Assembly: GCA_025989215.1 (NCBI GenBank)
Contig: JAPDNP010000005.1
Location: 169,275 to 233,274 of the forward strand
Length of the DNA stretch: 64,000 bases
Source of the DNA: Neisseriaceae bacterium JH1-16
Lineage (GTDB): Bacteria > Pseudomonadota > Gammaproteobacteria > Burkholderiales > Chromobacteriaceae
Direction: 5' to 3'
The position numbers and the translations under genes were made by a program. The notes below the pieces were generated by a model. The model saw only the letters and a program-made list of their open reading frames with translations, was not told where the DNA came from and did no database searches. Of this stretch, positions 23,916 to 32,112 are shown in pieces. Each line of letters starts with the position of its first letter. Position 1 is the first letter of the stretch.

Positions 23916-24650
23916 ATGCACTCAGCCATTAAACAACAACACCTCGGGGCCGCCGGCCGCGCCTACGCCAGCCAGGGCTACTGCGTCGTCGATATGCCGG
24001 TGCTGCCCCAGAACGTGCTCGACTCGTTCGCGAACATGCCGCGCGATACGCACAGCATGGGACGCCTGCGCGAGATTCGCCTGTCCCAGTATTTCGGCTA
24101 CTGGGAGGAGGGGCAGTGGATCTTCGCCCTGCTGCCGCAGCGCAAATACATCCAGTCGGCGCGCTACATCAAGCTGAAAGAGGCGGGCGGCGTTTTCCGC
24201 CATCGCGAGCAGCTCGAGGTCGACCCTTCGCCCTTGATCGCCTGCGTCCTGGATAACCTGCCCATCGACAGGGGGACTGCGTTCCAGATCAACGTCAACC
24301 AGATCCGCGTGGTGGTCAATGCCGAGTTCCGCGGCGTCACCGTGCCGGAGGGGCCGCACCGGGACGGACACGAATACAGCGTGATCGCCATTGCCCGCCG
24401 GCACAACGTCAACGGCGGCGAGACCCAGGTCATCGACCCGTGCACCCGGGAAATCGTCCATCGGCAGATGCTGGAGGAAAACCAGGCCATCATCATCGAC
24501 GACGAGCGCTACATCCACTATGCGAGCGATATCGAGCCGGCCAACGGCGAGGTGGGCTATCGCGACATCTGGGTGATCGAGATCAACCGCTGGCACAACC
24601 GGGCCTATGGCCCGACCCATGAGCGCGAGGCGGTGGCCGACGCCGTTTGA
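23916..24650 (+). CDS. 2-oxoglutarate/Fe(II) dioxygenase of the PF10014 type
   Basis: A 244-residue non-haem iron dioxygenase. It has the HxD iron ligands His148 and Asp150 in GPHRDGHEYSVIAIARRHNVNGGET, the distal His201 in YIHYASDIEP and the 2-oxoglutarate-binding Arg216 in GYRDIWVIEI. This is the family of the L-isoleucine 4-hydroxylase and BsmA, whose known members hydroxylate free branched-chain amino acids. The gene almost overlaps the radical SAM gene (a TTG at 23904 would overlap its stop), so they are co-translated. It could hydroxylate Val/Ile/Thr in the peptide or a released amino acid. Confidence 0.87.
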   Translation: MHSAIKQQHLGAAGRAYASQGYCVVDMPVLPQNVLDSFANMPRDTHSMGRLREIRLSQYFGYWEEGQWIFALLPQRKYIQSARYIKLKEAGGVFRHREQLEVDPSPLIACVLDNLPIDRGTAFQINVNQIRVVVNAEFRGVTVPEGPHRDGHEYSVIAIARRHNVNGGETQVIDPCTREIVHRQMLEENQAIIIDDERYIHYASDIEPANGEVGYRDIWVIEINRWHNRAYGPTHEREAVADAV

Positions 24651-24657
24651 GCGGCGC

Positions 24658-24684
24658 ACGCTCCGCGTCCGGCGGAGCGTTCTG
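24658..24684 (+). terminator. Hairpin between the dioxygenase gene and azlC
   Basis: ACGCTCCGC and GCGGAGCGT form a perfect 9-bp stem followed by TTCTG. The weak T run suggests partial termination or mRNA processing before the transporter genes. Confidence 0.5.
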
Positions 24685-24698
24685 CACAGGATGAGAGT

Positions 24699-25412
24699 AT
24701 GCAAGTCGATTCTGAAGCGATCGCGGCCGCTAGTAGCCAGGGCGGCGTGCTGCGCCGGGTTGCACCGACAGCGCTGGCGATCGTGCCCGTCAGCATGCTG
24801 TTTGGCGTGCTGGCCAGCCGCGCCGACTGGTCTCTGCTGGATGTCGTGCTGATCAGCCTGCTGGGCTTCTCGGGCAGCGGGCAGTTCGCCTTGCTGCCCT
24901 TGGCCGAATCCGGCGCGGGGTTCTTCACCATGCTGCTGATCACCGCCTCGATCAACAGCCGCTACCTGCCGATCGCCTATATGTCGTCGAGGCGCCTGCC
25001 GCGGGCAATAGGCCAGCGCGCCCTGCTGGCCCATATGCTCGGCGACGAGGCCTATGCCACCGAGCAGGAGCAGGACCGTCCCGCCGCCGTCTGGGTGATC
25101 CGCGGCACCATCTACCTTGCCTGGGTGCTGGCGGCACTGCTCGGCGCGCTGCTGGGCAGGCTGATCCCCACGGCCTGGATCGGCGCCAACGTCAACCTCG
25201 GCTATCCCGCCAGCGTGGTGCTGATGTACCTCTCGATCACCCAGCTGCGCCTGCGGCTGTTCGAGCCCGGCAAGCGGGCAGCGCAGGCGCTCGTCGCCGT
25301 CGGCCTGTGCGCCGTCACGGCCCTGCTGCTGATCAAACTGCTCGGCCCGGTGTATTTCTGGATTCCCAGCGTGCTGCTGGCCACCGCCATCCTGAAGAGG
25401 GCGAAGCTATGA
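24699..25412 (+). CDS. azlC: AzlC-family amino acid exporter large subunit
   Basis: A 237-residue membrane protein of the AzlC (branched-chain amino acid export, LIV-E) family: VAPTALAIVPVSMLFGVLA, the LLGFSGSGQFALLPL motif, LLITASINSRYLPIAYMS, GDEAYATEQEQ, and several C-terminal helices. With AzlD it exports branched-chain amino acids or analogues. The next gene starts in its stop codon (ATGA). In this cassette it is the only transporter, so the exported product is probably amino-acid sized. One TTGGCCGAA word lies at 24900. Confidence 0.9.
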   Translation: MQVDSEAIAAASSQGGVLRRVAPTALAIVPVSMLFGVLASRADWSLLDVVLISLLGFSGSGQFALLPLAESGAGFFTMLLITASINSRYLPIAYMSSRRLPRAIGQRALLAHMLGDEAYATEQEQDRPAAVWVIRGTIYLAWVLAALLGALLGRLIPTAWIGANVNLGYPASVVLMYLSITQLRLRLFEPGKRAAQALVAVGLCAVTALLLIKLLGPVYFWIPSVLLATAILKRAKL

Positions 25413-25723
25413 GCCCGGCCGTGCTGATCGCCATCGCCGCCCTGTTCTGCACCAGTTGCCTGGTGCGCATCGTGCCCACCTTCGTGTCATTGCAGCTCAG
25501 CGACCGCACCCAGCGCTATCTCGAGCGAATTCTGCCGACCGCCGTGTTCATCAATTTCGCGGTGTACATCGCCTACAGCGAGGCCAGCAAGGAACCGGTT
25601 GCCGCGCTGGCATCGCTGCTGCTCGTCGGCGTCATCGCCGTGCTGAATGTCTCGGGACTGATCACCACCTCGCTGATCGCGACCGGGATTTACTTTCTGC
25701 TGGTGCAGTTGCTGCACCGCTGA
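25409..25723 (+). CDS. azlD: AzlD-family amino acid exporter small subunit
   Basis: A 104-residue membrane protein with three to four helices and the AzlD pattern (LIAIAALFCTSCLVRIVPTFV, LERILPTAVFINFAVYIAY, LITTSLIATGIYFLLVQLL). It overlaps azlC by four bases, so the two subunits are made together. The reading frame continues further upstream in azlC, but the ATG at the azlC stop is the sensible start. Confidence 0.88.
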   Translation: MSPAVLIAIAALFCTSCLVRIVPTFVSLQLSDRTQRYLERILPTAVFINFAVYIAYSEASKEPVAALASLLLVGVIAVLNVSGLITTSLIATGIYFLLVQLLHR

Positions 25724-25795
25724 GCGCATCGCGTAGGCAGCCCCGGTGCAACGGAGAAGGGGCGCGCCCCCGTCCAGCATTAGCCCATCACACAG

Positions 25796-25826
25796 AACGG
25801 CAGCCCAGCCACAGGCTGCCGTTTTC
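25796..25826 (+). terminator. Rho-independent terminator after azlD
   Basis: AACGGCAGCC and GGCTGCCGTT with an 8-base loop, followed by TTCC. An almost identical stem occurs again at 25943. Confidence 0.75.
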
Positions 25827-25897
25827 CCCGTCGGGCCCGCGACTCACGCGGCCTTCCGGCCCGTGGCCGGCTCGATGCCGGTGACGGGTCCCCGCCA

Positions 25898-25913
25898 GGT
25901 TTCACGTGAAACC
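25898..25913. promoter_or_regulatory. ParB parS-like site between azlD and the cobalamin-type radical SAM gene
   Basis: GGTTTCACGTGAAACC, a perfect 16-bp palindrome that differs from the parS consensus only in the outermost pair. It lies between two terminators in an intergenic region. Confidence 0.7.
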
Positions 25914-25935
25914 GTTCGGCCAAGCTTGGCCGAAC
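25914..25935. repeat. Perfect inverted pair of the GTTCGGCCAA word
   Basis: GTTCGGCCAA at 25914-25923 and its exact reverse complement TTGGCCGAAC at 25926-25935, separated by two bases, form a 22-bp palindrome directly abutting a parS site. This is the only perfect inverted pair of the word in the window. Confidence 0.8.
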
Positions 25936-25942
25936 GAGCATG

Positions 25943-25973
25943 AAAAACGGCAGCCCATAGGCTGCCGTTTTCT
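25943..25973 (-). terminator. Terminator of the radical SAM gene
   Basis: ACGGCAGCC and GGCTGCCGT with loop CATA; on the minus strand the stem is followed by TTTTTC. It repeats the stem of the azlD terminator. Confidence 0.8.
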
Positions 25974-25990
25974 CTGGCACACGCCGATGC

Positions 25991-27940
25991 CTAGCGCCCC
26001 ATCAGCGCCCGCTCGATGAAGTGCTTGGGCACGCGCGGGCGCGGCACCTTGCCGGTGAACCAGCGGCGCACGTCCTCGTCGAGCATGATGCCGTGCATGT
26101 AGTTGTACAGCGCCTTGTTCAGCGCCGCGCCCAGCTCGTCGTGGTCGACCCCGGTCGGGTCGACAAAGCCGACGTCGTTCTTGGCGAAATCGCCCGGCGG
26201 CAGCGGCTCGAGCGTCACGCCGTATTCCTCCGGATTCTTGCCGACCGGCGAGTGCACGGTACAGGCGAAGCGGTGGAAGAAGCCGGACTGGATGCAGCCG
26301 GCCTCGAACAGCTGGCGCACGTACTCGAGCGCGTCGACGGTGTCGTGCACCGTCTGGGTGGGGAAACCGTACATCAGATAGGCGTGCACCAGGATGCCGG
26401 CCTCGGCGAAGCCGTAGGTGACGCGCGCCACCTGGTCGACCGACACGCCCTTCTTCATCAGCTTGAGCAGCCGGTCGGACGCCACCTCCAGGCCGCCGGA
26501 GATGGCGATGCAGCCCGATTCGGCCAACAGCTGGCACAGCTCCGGGGTGAACGACTTTTCGAAGCGGATATTGCCCCACCACGAGATCGCCACCTTGCGG
26601 CGCAGCAGCTCTTCGGCCAAGGCCTTGAGCATCTTCGGCGGCGCCGCTTCGTCGACGAAGTGGAAACCGGTCTGGCCGGTCTCGGCGATGATCTTCTCGA
26701 TGCGGTCGACCAGCTCGGTGGCCGAGGCGGTCTCGTAGCGTGAGATGTAGTCGAGCGTCACGTCGCAGAAGCTGCACTTCTTCCAGTAGCAACCGTGCGC
26801 GACGGTGAGCTTGTTCCAGCGCCCGTCGCTCCACAGCCGGTGCATCGGGTTGAGCATGTCGAGCAGCGACAGGTAGCGGTCGAGCGGCAGGCCGTCCCAG
26901 GTCGGCGTGCCCCAGTCCTCGAACGGTACGTCCGGCTCGGGAAAGTGCCGGTAGCGCACTTCGCCCGTCTCGTCGCGCACGAAGGTGCGCACCAGCCGGG
27001 ACGCCGAGCGCTTGCCCTGCAGGTGTTCCAGCAGCGCCAACAGCGGGCGTTCGCCAGCGTCCAGCGTGACGAAGTCGAAGTAGTCGAACACGCGCGGTTC
27101 GGCCAACTCGCGCAGCTCGGTATTGGCGAAGCCGCCGCCGAAGGCGGTGCGAATCGCCGGATGGTGGCGCTTGATGGTCTGGGCGATGCGGAACGCCGCG
27201 TACACCGCGCCGGGGAACGGCACCGACAACAGCACCAGGTCGGGCTGGTGGCGCGCGACCGCTTCCAAGGTCAGCGCTTCCAGTTCGCGGTCGACCAGGG
27301 TGGGCTTGGCCGCCAGCGCGCGCGCCAGCGGCTCGAAAGTCGGCTGGCTCATCGCCAGCGACTCAGCGTAACGGACGAATTCGAAGCGCGGGTCGACCGC
27401 ATCGCGCAACACGTCGGCCAAGTCGTTCAGGTATAGCGTGGCGAGGTGGCGGGCGCGGTCTTGCAGGCCGAGCGCGCCGAACGCCCAGGCGAGCGGATCG
27501 CCGCCGTCCTCGTCGATATAGACGTCGAGCGAGGCGAAGCGCGGCCCCTCGGGCAGGAAGTTGCGGGTGCAGATGCGGTGGCCAACGGTGGAATCGCGCC
27601 CCTGCAGGAAGGCGATGGTCGGCGCGACGGTGGCCTCGTAGCGCTCGAACTGCTCGTCGAACGACACCACGCTGGCCGAACGGCGCCGCAGCGGGATCGC
27701 GTCGATCGCCTCGCGCAACTGGACCAGGCCGTCGCGCGAGAACAGCCGCAGCACCAGCGCCAGCGCCAGGTCTTCCTGCACCGCGTCGACGCCGCGCGTG
27801 CGCAGGAAGCCGGTCAGGTAGGCGGTGGACGGGTAGGGGGTGTTGAGCTGGGTCATCGGCGGGATCACCGACAAGACCTTCAGGCCCCCGTGTTCCGTCA
27901 CGTCGAGGGCGGGCTGCTGCGTCTGACTGCTGAGATTCAT
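25991..27940 (-). CDS. B12-binding-domain radical SAM protein of unknown substrate
   Basis: A 649-residue protein. An N-terminal half carries a cobalamin-binding-like fold (PDLVLLSVPFPGAVYAAF, IRTAFGGGFANTELRELAEP, FVTLDAGERPLLALLEHL); the radical SAM core follows with cysteines in HGCYWKKCSFCDV. The spacing is C-x4-C-x2-C rather than the usual C-x3-C-x2-C. Further core motifs are FHFVDEAAPP, WGNIRFEKSF, SGGLEVASDRLLKLMKKG and YLMYGFPTQT. It stands alone, with its own terminator, so neighbours give no clue. The start MNLSSQ was chosen; a longer frame runs upstream. Confidence 0.85.
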   Translation of the reverse strand: MNLSSQTQQPALDVTEHGGLKVLSVIPPMTQLNTPYPSTAYLTGFLRTRGVDAVQEDLALALVLRLFSRDGLVQLREAIDAIPLRRRSASVVSFDEQFERYEATVAPTIAFLQGRDSTVGHRICTRNFLPEGPRFASLDVYIDEDGGDPLAWAFGALGLQDRARHLATLYLNDLADVLRDAVDPRFEFVRYAESLAMSQPTFEPLARALAAKPTLVDRELEALTLEAVARHQPDLVLLSVPFPGAVYAAFRIAQTIKRHHPAIRTAFGGGFANTELRELAEPRVFDYFDFVTLDAGERPLLALLEHLQGKRSASRLVRTFVRDETGEVRYRHFPEPDVPFEDWGTPTWDGLPLDRYLSLLDMLNPMHRLWSDGRWNKLTVAHGCYWKKCSFCDVTLDYISRYETASATELVDRIEKIIAETGQTGFHFVDEAAPPKMLKALAEELLRRKVAISWWGNIRFEKSFTPELCQLLAESGCIAISGGLEVASDRLLKLMKKGVSVDQVARVTYGFAEAGILVHAYLMYGFPTQTVHDTVDALEYVRQLFEAGCIQSGFFHRFACTVHSPVGKNPEEYGVTLEPLPPGDFAKNDVGFVDPTGVDHDELGAALNKALYNYMHGIMLDEDVRRWFTGKVPRPRVPKHFIERALMGR

Positions 27941-28282
27941 GTGGCCTGTGCGTACGCCGCGCCCTGTCGTGCGCGCCGACATGGCGCGCGTGCCGACGGC
28001 CGCGGCCCGCTATTTTGCCAGATTCGGCGCCACCCGATCAGACGCGGCGCGCTGGACGGTGCGTAAAAAAGCGGCAGGTGCTGTCGATGGGGCTGCTGAT
28101 ACGGGGTGAGCCTGGCTGTGGTGCACTGCCGGCCAGGGCGACCGGGCCGTCATCGCAGGTCCAGTGGGGCCCCGAAATGGATGGGATTCGAAGCGGGTAT
28201 AGAGAGGGGTAAAGCAAGCCGGCGCGATTGCCGCGCCGTGAAAAGGACGCTGCCCCATCGAACGGGGCAGCGTCCTCTCGCA
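27941..28282. other. Non-coding gap between two minus-strand genes
   Basis: 342 bases upstream of the radical SAM gene and downstream of the HPP-CBS gene. Apart from the terminator at 28241-28276 I see no gene, repeat or clear promoter. Confidence 0.5.
28241..28276 (-). terminator. Terminator of the HPP-CBS gene
   Basis: AGGACGCTGCCCC and GGGGCAGCGTCCT form a perfect 13-bp stem; on the minus strand a TTTTC run follows. Confidence 0.88.
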
Positions 28283-29452
28283 CTAGGCAACGTTGGCCGA
28301 AAGAGCCGGCCCGGGCACCGCACTCCCGCCGGCATACAGCGCGGCGATCAAATCGGACTGGGTCACCAGGCCCACCAGCCGGCCCTGTGCATCGAGCACC
28401 GGCAGGTGGTGCAGGCCGCGGTCGGACAGCAGCGGCACCGCGTCGACGATGGGCTGATCCGCCGTCACGCACACCACTGGCGTCGTCATGATCGATGCCA
28501 CCGTGGCGGCGCGGCCGCCCTGACCGAGCAGCTTCATCAAGCGCGTGCGCAGCCCCTCCGGCTGGCCGTCCAGCCGCTTCAGGAAATCGACCAGCGCCAG
28601 CATGCCGAGCACCCGGTGTTCGTCGTCGACCACCGGCAGCGCGCGGATGCGGTGGCGGCGCAGCTTGCGCCAGGCCTCCTGCAGACCGGTCTCGGCAGCA
28701 ACGGTGATCAGGTCGCGGCTCATGATGTCGGCACAGCGGATGCCGTCGTGGGCGCGGGTGGCGGCATAGCGCTGCGCCAGCGCCAGCACGCCGGCCAGGT
28801 CGTCGCGGCCGACGTCGAGCAGCTCGCCGTAGTGCGCCAATGCCGCGTCGAGATCGTCGGCCTGCACACCGAGCCGCGCCAGCGGCGGTGCGTCGGCCAC
28901 CTCGTGCGGGTTGGCCGCCGGCAGCGGGCGCGGGTAGGGGTGGCGCAGCCACAGATTGTTCAGCAGCAGCGCCATGCCCAGCATCAGCATCGAGTTGAAC
29001 AGCACCGGGCTGATCACGAAGCCGAAGCCGAGCGCCTTGATCGCCGGGCCGCCGATCACCCCCATCAGCGCGATCGAGCCGGCCGGCGGGTGCAGGCAGC
29101 GCAGAAAGGTCATCGCCATGATCGAGAAGCCGACCGCGCAGGCGGAGGCCAGCACCGGCTGACCGATCAGCTTGGCGCAAGCCACGCCGATGGTCGCCGA
29201 CACCAGGTGGCCGCCGACGAAGGACCACGGCTGCGCCAGCGGGCTCGCCGGCAGCACGAACAGGATCACCGAGGCGGCGCCCATCGACGCGGCCAGCCAC
29301 GGCGCGTTGCCGACCGTCCAGTGGGTGACCGCGGCGCTGACGCCGATCGCCAACAGCGCGGCGAGGCCGGCCTTGATCTTCTGCGCCGGACTCAGCGCCA
29401 TCGGCTCGGGCCACCAGCGCCTCCAGGCGAACAATTGCAGTAGGGAAGACAT
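28283..29452 (-). CDS. HPP-family membrane protein with two CBS domains
   Basis: A 389-residue protein. The N-terminal half is the HPP domain, four to five membrane helices with the signature CLHPPAGSIALMGVIGGP; related proteins take part in nitrite or anion transport, mostly by inference. The C-terminal half holds a CBS pair (IMSRDLITVAAETGLQEAWRKLRRHRIRALPVVD and IMTTPVVCVTADQPIVDAVPLLSDRGLHHLPVLD) that usually binds adenine nucleotides and gates the membrane part. A MarR gene lies just upstream on the same strand, and a promoter with an inverted repeat lies between them. Confidence 0.9.
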   Translation of the reverse strand: MSSLLQLFAWRRWWPEPMALSPAQKIKAGLAALLAIGVSAAVTHWTVGNAPWLAASMGAASVILFVLPASPLAQPWSFVGGHLVSATIGVACAKLIGQPVLASACAVGFSIMAMTFLRCLHPPAGSIALMGVIGGPAIKALGFGFVISPVLFNSMLMLGMALLLNNLWLRHPYPRPLPAANPHEVADAPPLARLGVQADDLDAALAHYGELLDVGRDDLAGVLALAQRYAATRAHDGIRCADIMSRDLITVAAETGLQEAWRKLRRHRIRALPVVDDEHRVLGMLALVDFLKRLDGQPEGLRTRLMKLLGQGGRAATVASIMTTPVVCVTADQPIVDAVPLLSDRGLHHLPVLDAQGRLVGLVTQSDLIAALYAGGSAVPGPALSANVA

Positions 29453-29582
29453 GGGGAAATCACATCAGGCCGCGCGCCGAGCGGGTCGGCGCCACGGCGC
29501 GGGTTGATCGGGCCTGGCCTGCGGTAGCGGCGAGCCGCCACAGCGGCGGAGCCGGCCTCGCGTCGGCGTCAGGCAATGACGA

Positions 29583-29613
29583 GAAATTTTATATCGTATT
29601 GTGATACAGTCAA
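29583..29613 (-). promoter_or_regulatory. Promoter with inverted repeat upstream of the HPP-CBS gene
   Basis: On the minus strand TTGACT (29613-29608) and TAAAAT (29591-29586) are separated by 16 bases, a good sigma-70 promoter. The spacer holds TATCACAATACGATA, an inverted repeat that could bind the adjacent MarR regulator. Confidence 0.55.
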
Positions 29614-29641
29614 GCCGAACTTGCGCCTGATCAACAGCGGC

Positions 29642-30058
29642 TCAGCTCAGCATGCCCCCGACCGCCGGGATCTTCAGCTCGCCCTGCACTTCGGCCAACT
29701 GCTGCTGGTGGCGCAGCGCCAGTTCGGCCAACAGCACCTCGCCGTGGCCGGTCAGATGCACCTCGACGCAGCGCTGGTCGCTGCGCCCGGGATGGCGTTC
29801 GACCAGGCCGGCCTTTTCGCAGCGCGACACCAGCGCCACCACGCTGTGGTGGTGCGACTGCAGCCGTTCGGCCAACTCGGCGACGGTCGCCCATTCGCGG
29901 CCCGGATAGCCCTTCACCTGCAACAGCAGCAGGTACTGCAGCACGGTGATCCCGTGCTCCTGGGCGACTTCTTCGCTGAAACGCAGGAAGCGGCGCAGCT
30001 GGTAGCGGAATTCGGCGAGCGCTTCGTAATCGGCCTTGGCAAGCGGCGGCATGGACAT
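29642..30058 (-). CDS. MarR-family transcriptional regulator
   Basis: A 138-residue winged-helix regulator: EFRYQLRRFLRFSEEVAQEHGITVLQYLLLLQV, the recognition region WATVAELAERLQSHHHSVVALVSRCEKAGLVER, and the wing DQRCVEVHLTGHGEVLLAEL. MarR proteins bind palindromic operators as dimers and release them on ligand binding. It lies between the ClC channel gene (divergent) and the HPP-CBS gene (same strand). Two ATGs (30058, 30052) are possible starts. Three TTGGCCGAA words lie in this short gene. Confidence 0.88.
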   Translation of the reverse strand: MSMPPLAKADYEALAEFRYQLRRFLRFSEEVAQEHGITVLQYLLLLQVKGYPGREWATVAELAERLQSHHHSVVALVSRCEKAGLVERHPGRSDQRCVEVHLTGHGEVLLAELALRHQQQLAEVQGELKIPAVGGMLS

Positions 30059-30141
30059 GAGGGGGGGCCTCGAAACGGAACAGGCCCCCATGCTAACCGC
30101 TCTTGCGTACGGGTCAACCCGGGCACACGACACTTAATGAG

Positions 30142-30250
30142 AGCCGCTAACAAAACTCCGCGAAGCGACTGTGCTCACCATGTGGCCGCAGACAGTACAA
30201 GCAGTACGGCAAGGCCGCCTAACAGCGCCATGGACGTTTCGTTAGCGGCT
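30142..30250. repeat. 109-bp element with terminal inverted repeats
   Basis: Left end AGCCGCTAACAAAAC and right end read on the minus strand AGCCGCTAACGAAAC agree at 14 of 15 positions. It fills the gap between marR and the ClC gene. A related shorter element is at 45502-45582 (shared core CCGYTAACARAAC). There is no coding frame; MITE-like. Confidence 0.6.
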
Positions 30251-30278
30251 TTTAACCCACCCACACCGGAAATAGACG

Positions 30279-32042
30279 ATGAACCACCAACGCGACTTTG
30301 CCCTCGCCCCCGGCCAGGCCCGCCTGACCGCCCTGGCGCTGGCGATCGGCGTGCTCGCCACCGGCGGCGCCTGGCTGCTGCTGACGCTGATCCGCCTGTT
30401 CACCAACCTGTTCTTCTACCAGACGCTGTCGATCGCGGCGCGCTCGCCGGCCGGCCATGCGCTCGGCCTCGCGGTGATCGCCGTGCCGGTGCTCGGCGGC
30501 CTGATCGTCGGGCTGATGGCGCGCTACGGCTCGGACAAGATCCGCGGCCACGGCATCCCCGAGGCGCTGGAGGCGATCCTGTTCGGCAAGAGCAAGATGT
30601 CGGCCAAGGTCGCCATCCTCAAGCCGCTGTCGTCCGGCATCGTGATCGGCAGCGGCGGGCCGTTCGGCGCCGAGGGCCCGATCATCATGACCGGCGGGGC
30701 GATCGGCTCGCTGCTGGCGCAGCAGTTCCACCTGACCGCCGCCGAGCGCAAGACGCTGCTGGTGGCCGGCGCCGCCGCCGGCATGACCGCGGTGTTCGGC
30801 ACGCCCTTGGCCGCCATCCTGCTGGCGGTCGAACTGTTGCTGTTCGAACTGCGCCCGCGCAGCCTGGTGCCGGTGGCGCTGGCCGCCGCCGTCGCGGCGT
30901 TCATGCGCCCCTTGCTGATCGACAGCGGCCCGCTGTTCCCGCTGGCGACCGTCGTACCGTCGTTCGACGCGCTGCCCATCAGCGTGCTGGCCGGCCTGCT
31001 CGCCGGGGCGTTGGCGGCGACGCTGTCGGCGGCACTGTACAAGGTCGAGGACGCCTTCCACCGCCTGCCGCTGCACTGGATGTGGTGGCCGGCCCTGGGC
31101 GGCCTCGCGGTCGGCATCGGCGGCTACTTCGAGCCGCGCGCGCTCGGCGTCGGCTACGACGTGATCGGCGACCTGTTGAACGGCCACCTGGCGCTCGGCA
31201 TCGTCGCCGGCCTGCTGCTGGTCAAGTGCGTGATCTGGGTGATCGCGCTCGGCTCCGGCACCTCGGGCGGGGTACTGGCACCGCTGCTGATGATGGGCGC
31301 CGGGCTCGGCACCCTCTTGGCCGCACTGTTCCCGGGCAGCCACGCCGCGCTGTGGCCGTTGGTGGCGATGGCGGCGATGCTGTCCGGCACCCTCGGTGCG
31401 CCGTTGACCGCCGCCGCCTTCGCGCTGGAGCTGACCCACGACGTCAACGCGCTCTTGCCGGTGCTGCTCGCCTGCACCGTGGCCTACGCGCTGACGGTGC
31501 GGGTGATGCGCCGCTCCATCCTCACCGAAAAGATCGCCCGGCGCGGCCGGCACATCTTCCGCGAGTACGCGGTCGACCCGCTGGAGCGCAGCCACGCCGA
31601 CGAGCTGATGAGCCGCGAACTGGTCACCCTGCCGGCCGCGACCACGTTGGCCGAAGCGGCACAACAGTTCGGCCCGGGCCGCCACCGCGCCTATCCGGTG
31701 CTGGACGGCGCGCGCTATCTCGGCCTGCTCGACGAGGTGACGCTGGTGCACCTGGCCGCCGCCCACCCGGCCGACACGCCGCTCTCCACCCTGCTTGACG
31801 CGGCAGGCCAGCCGTTCGCCTTGCCCGGCGACAGCGGCCGCGTGCTGGCTAGCCGACTGGCCAGCCAGGGGCTGGAGCGACTGGCGGTGCGCGACGGCGT
31901 CGACGGGCGCCTGCTGGGCCTGATCACCCGCAGCGACCTGCTCAAGACCGCGCTGGCCTTCCACGCCGAGGAACAGCACGCCGAGCGCCATGCGCTGTGG
32001 CGCCGGCCCGGCACGGGGCAGGGGATCCGTCCGGCGGACTAG
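30279..32042 (+). CDS. ClC-type chloride channel/transporter with CBS domains
   Basis: A 587-residue ClC protein. The membrane part (about 15-430) has GHGIP at 90-94, the ClC signature GSGGPFGAEGP with the gating Glu132, GSGTSGGVLAPLLMMGAGLG and LSGTLGAPLTAAAFALELT. The C-terminal third (about 445-575) holds two CBS units (MSRELVTLPAATTLAEAAQQF; LITRSDLLKTAL). The external Glu suggests proton-coupled or gated anion movement. It diverges from marR across a 109-bp inverted-repeat element. Confidence 0.92.
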   Translation: MNHQRDFALAPGQARLTALALAIGVLATGGAWLLLTLIRLFTNLFFYQTLSIAARSPAGHALGLAVIAVPVLGGLIVGLMARYGSDKIRGHGIPEALEAILFGKSKMSAKVAILKPLSSGIVIGSGGPFGAEGPIIMTGGAIGSLLAQQFHLTAAERKTLLVAGAAAGMTAVFGTPLAAILLAVELLLFELRPRSLVPVALAAAVAAFMRPLLIDSGPLFPLATVVPSFDALPISVLAGLLAGALAATLSAALYKVEDAFHRLPLHWMWWPALGGLAVGIGGYFEPRALGVGYDVIGDLLNGHLALGIVAGLLLVKCVIWVIALGSGTSGGVLAPLLMMGAGLGTLLAALFPGSHAALWPLVAMAAMLSGTLGAPLTAAAFALELTHDVNALLPVLLACTVAYALTVRVMRRSILTEKIARRGRHIFREYAVDPLERSHADELMSRELVTLPAATTLAEAAQQFGPGRHRAYPVLDGARYLGLLDEVTLVHLAAAHPADTPLSTLLDAAGQPFALPGDSGRVLASRLASQGLERLAVRDGVDGRLLGLITRSDLLKTALAFHAEEQHAERHALWRRPGTGQGIRPAD

Positions 32043-32112
32043 CCCGATCGATGCATTGGCCTAGACCGCCGCATTCTTTACACTTGAAGCAATCTATCGC
32101 GGAGTGCGCAGC

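Noticed and set aside
29576-31798. 740-codon plus-strand frame overlapping marR and the ClC gene
   Set aside because: Out of frame with the ClC protein, no domain content, crosses an inverted-repeat element; the ClC frame at 30279 explains the region.
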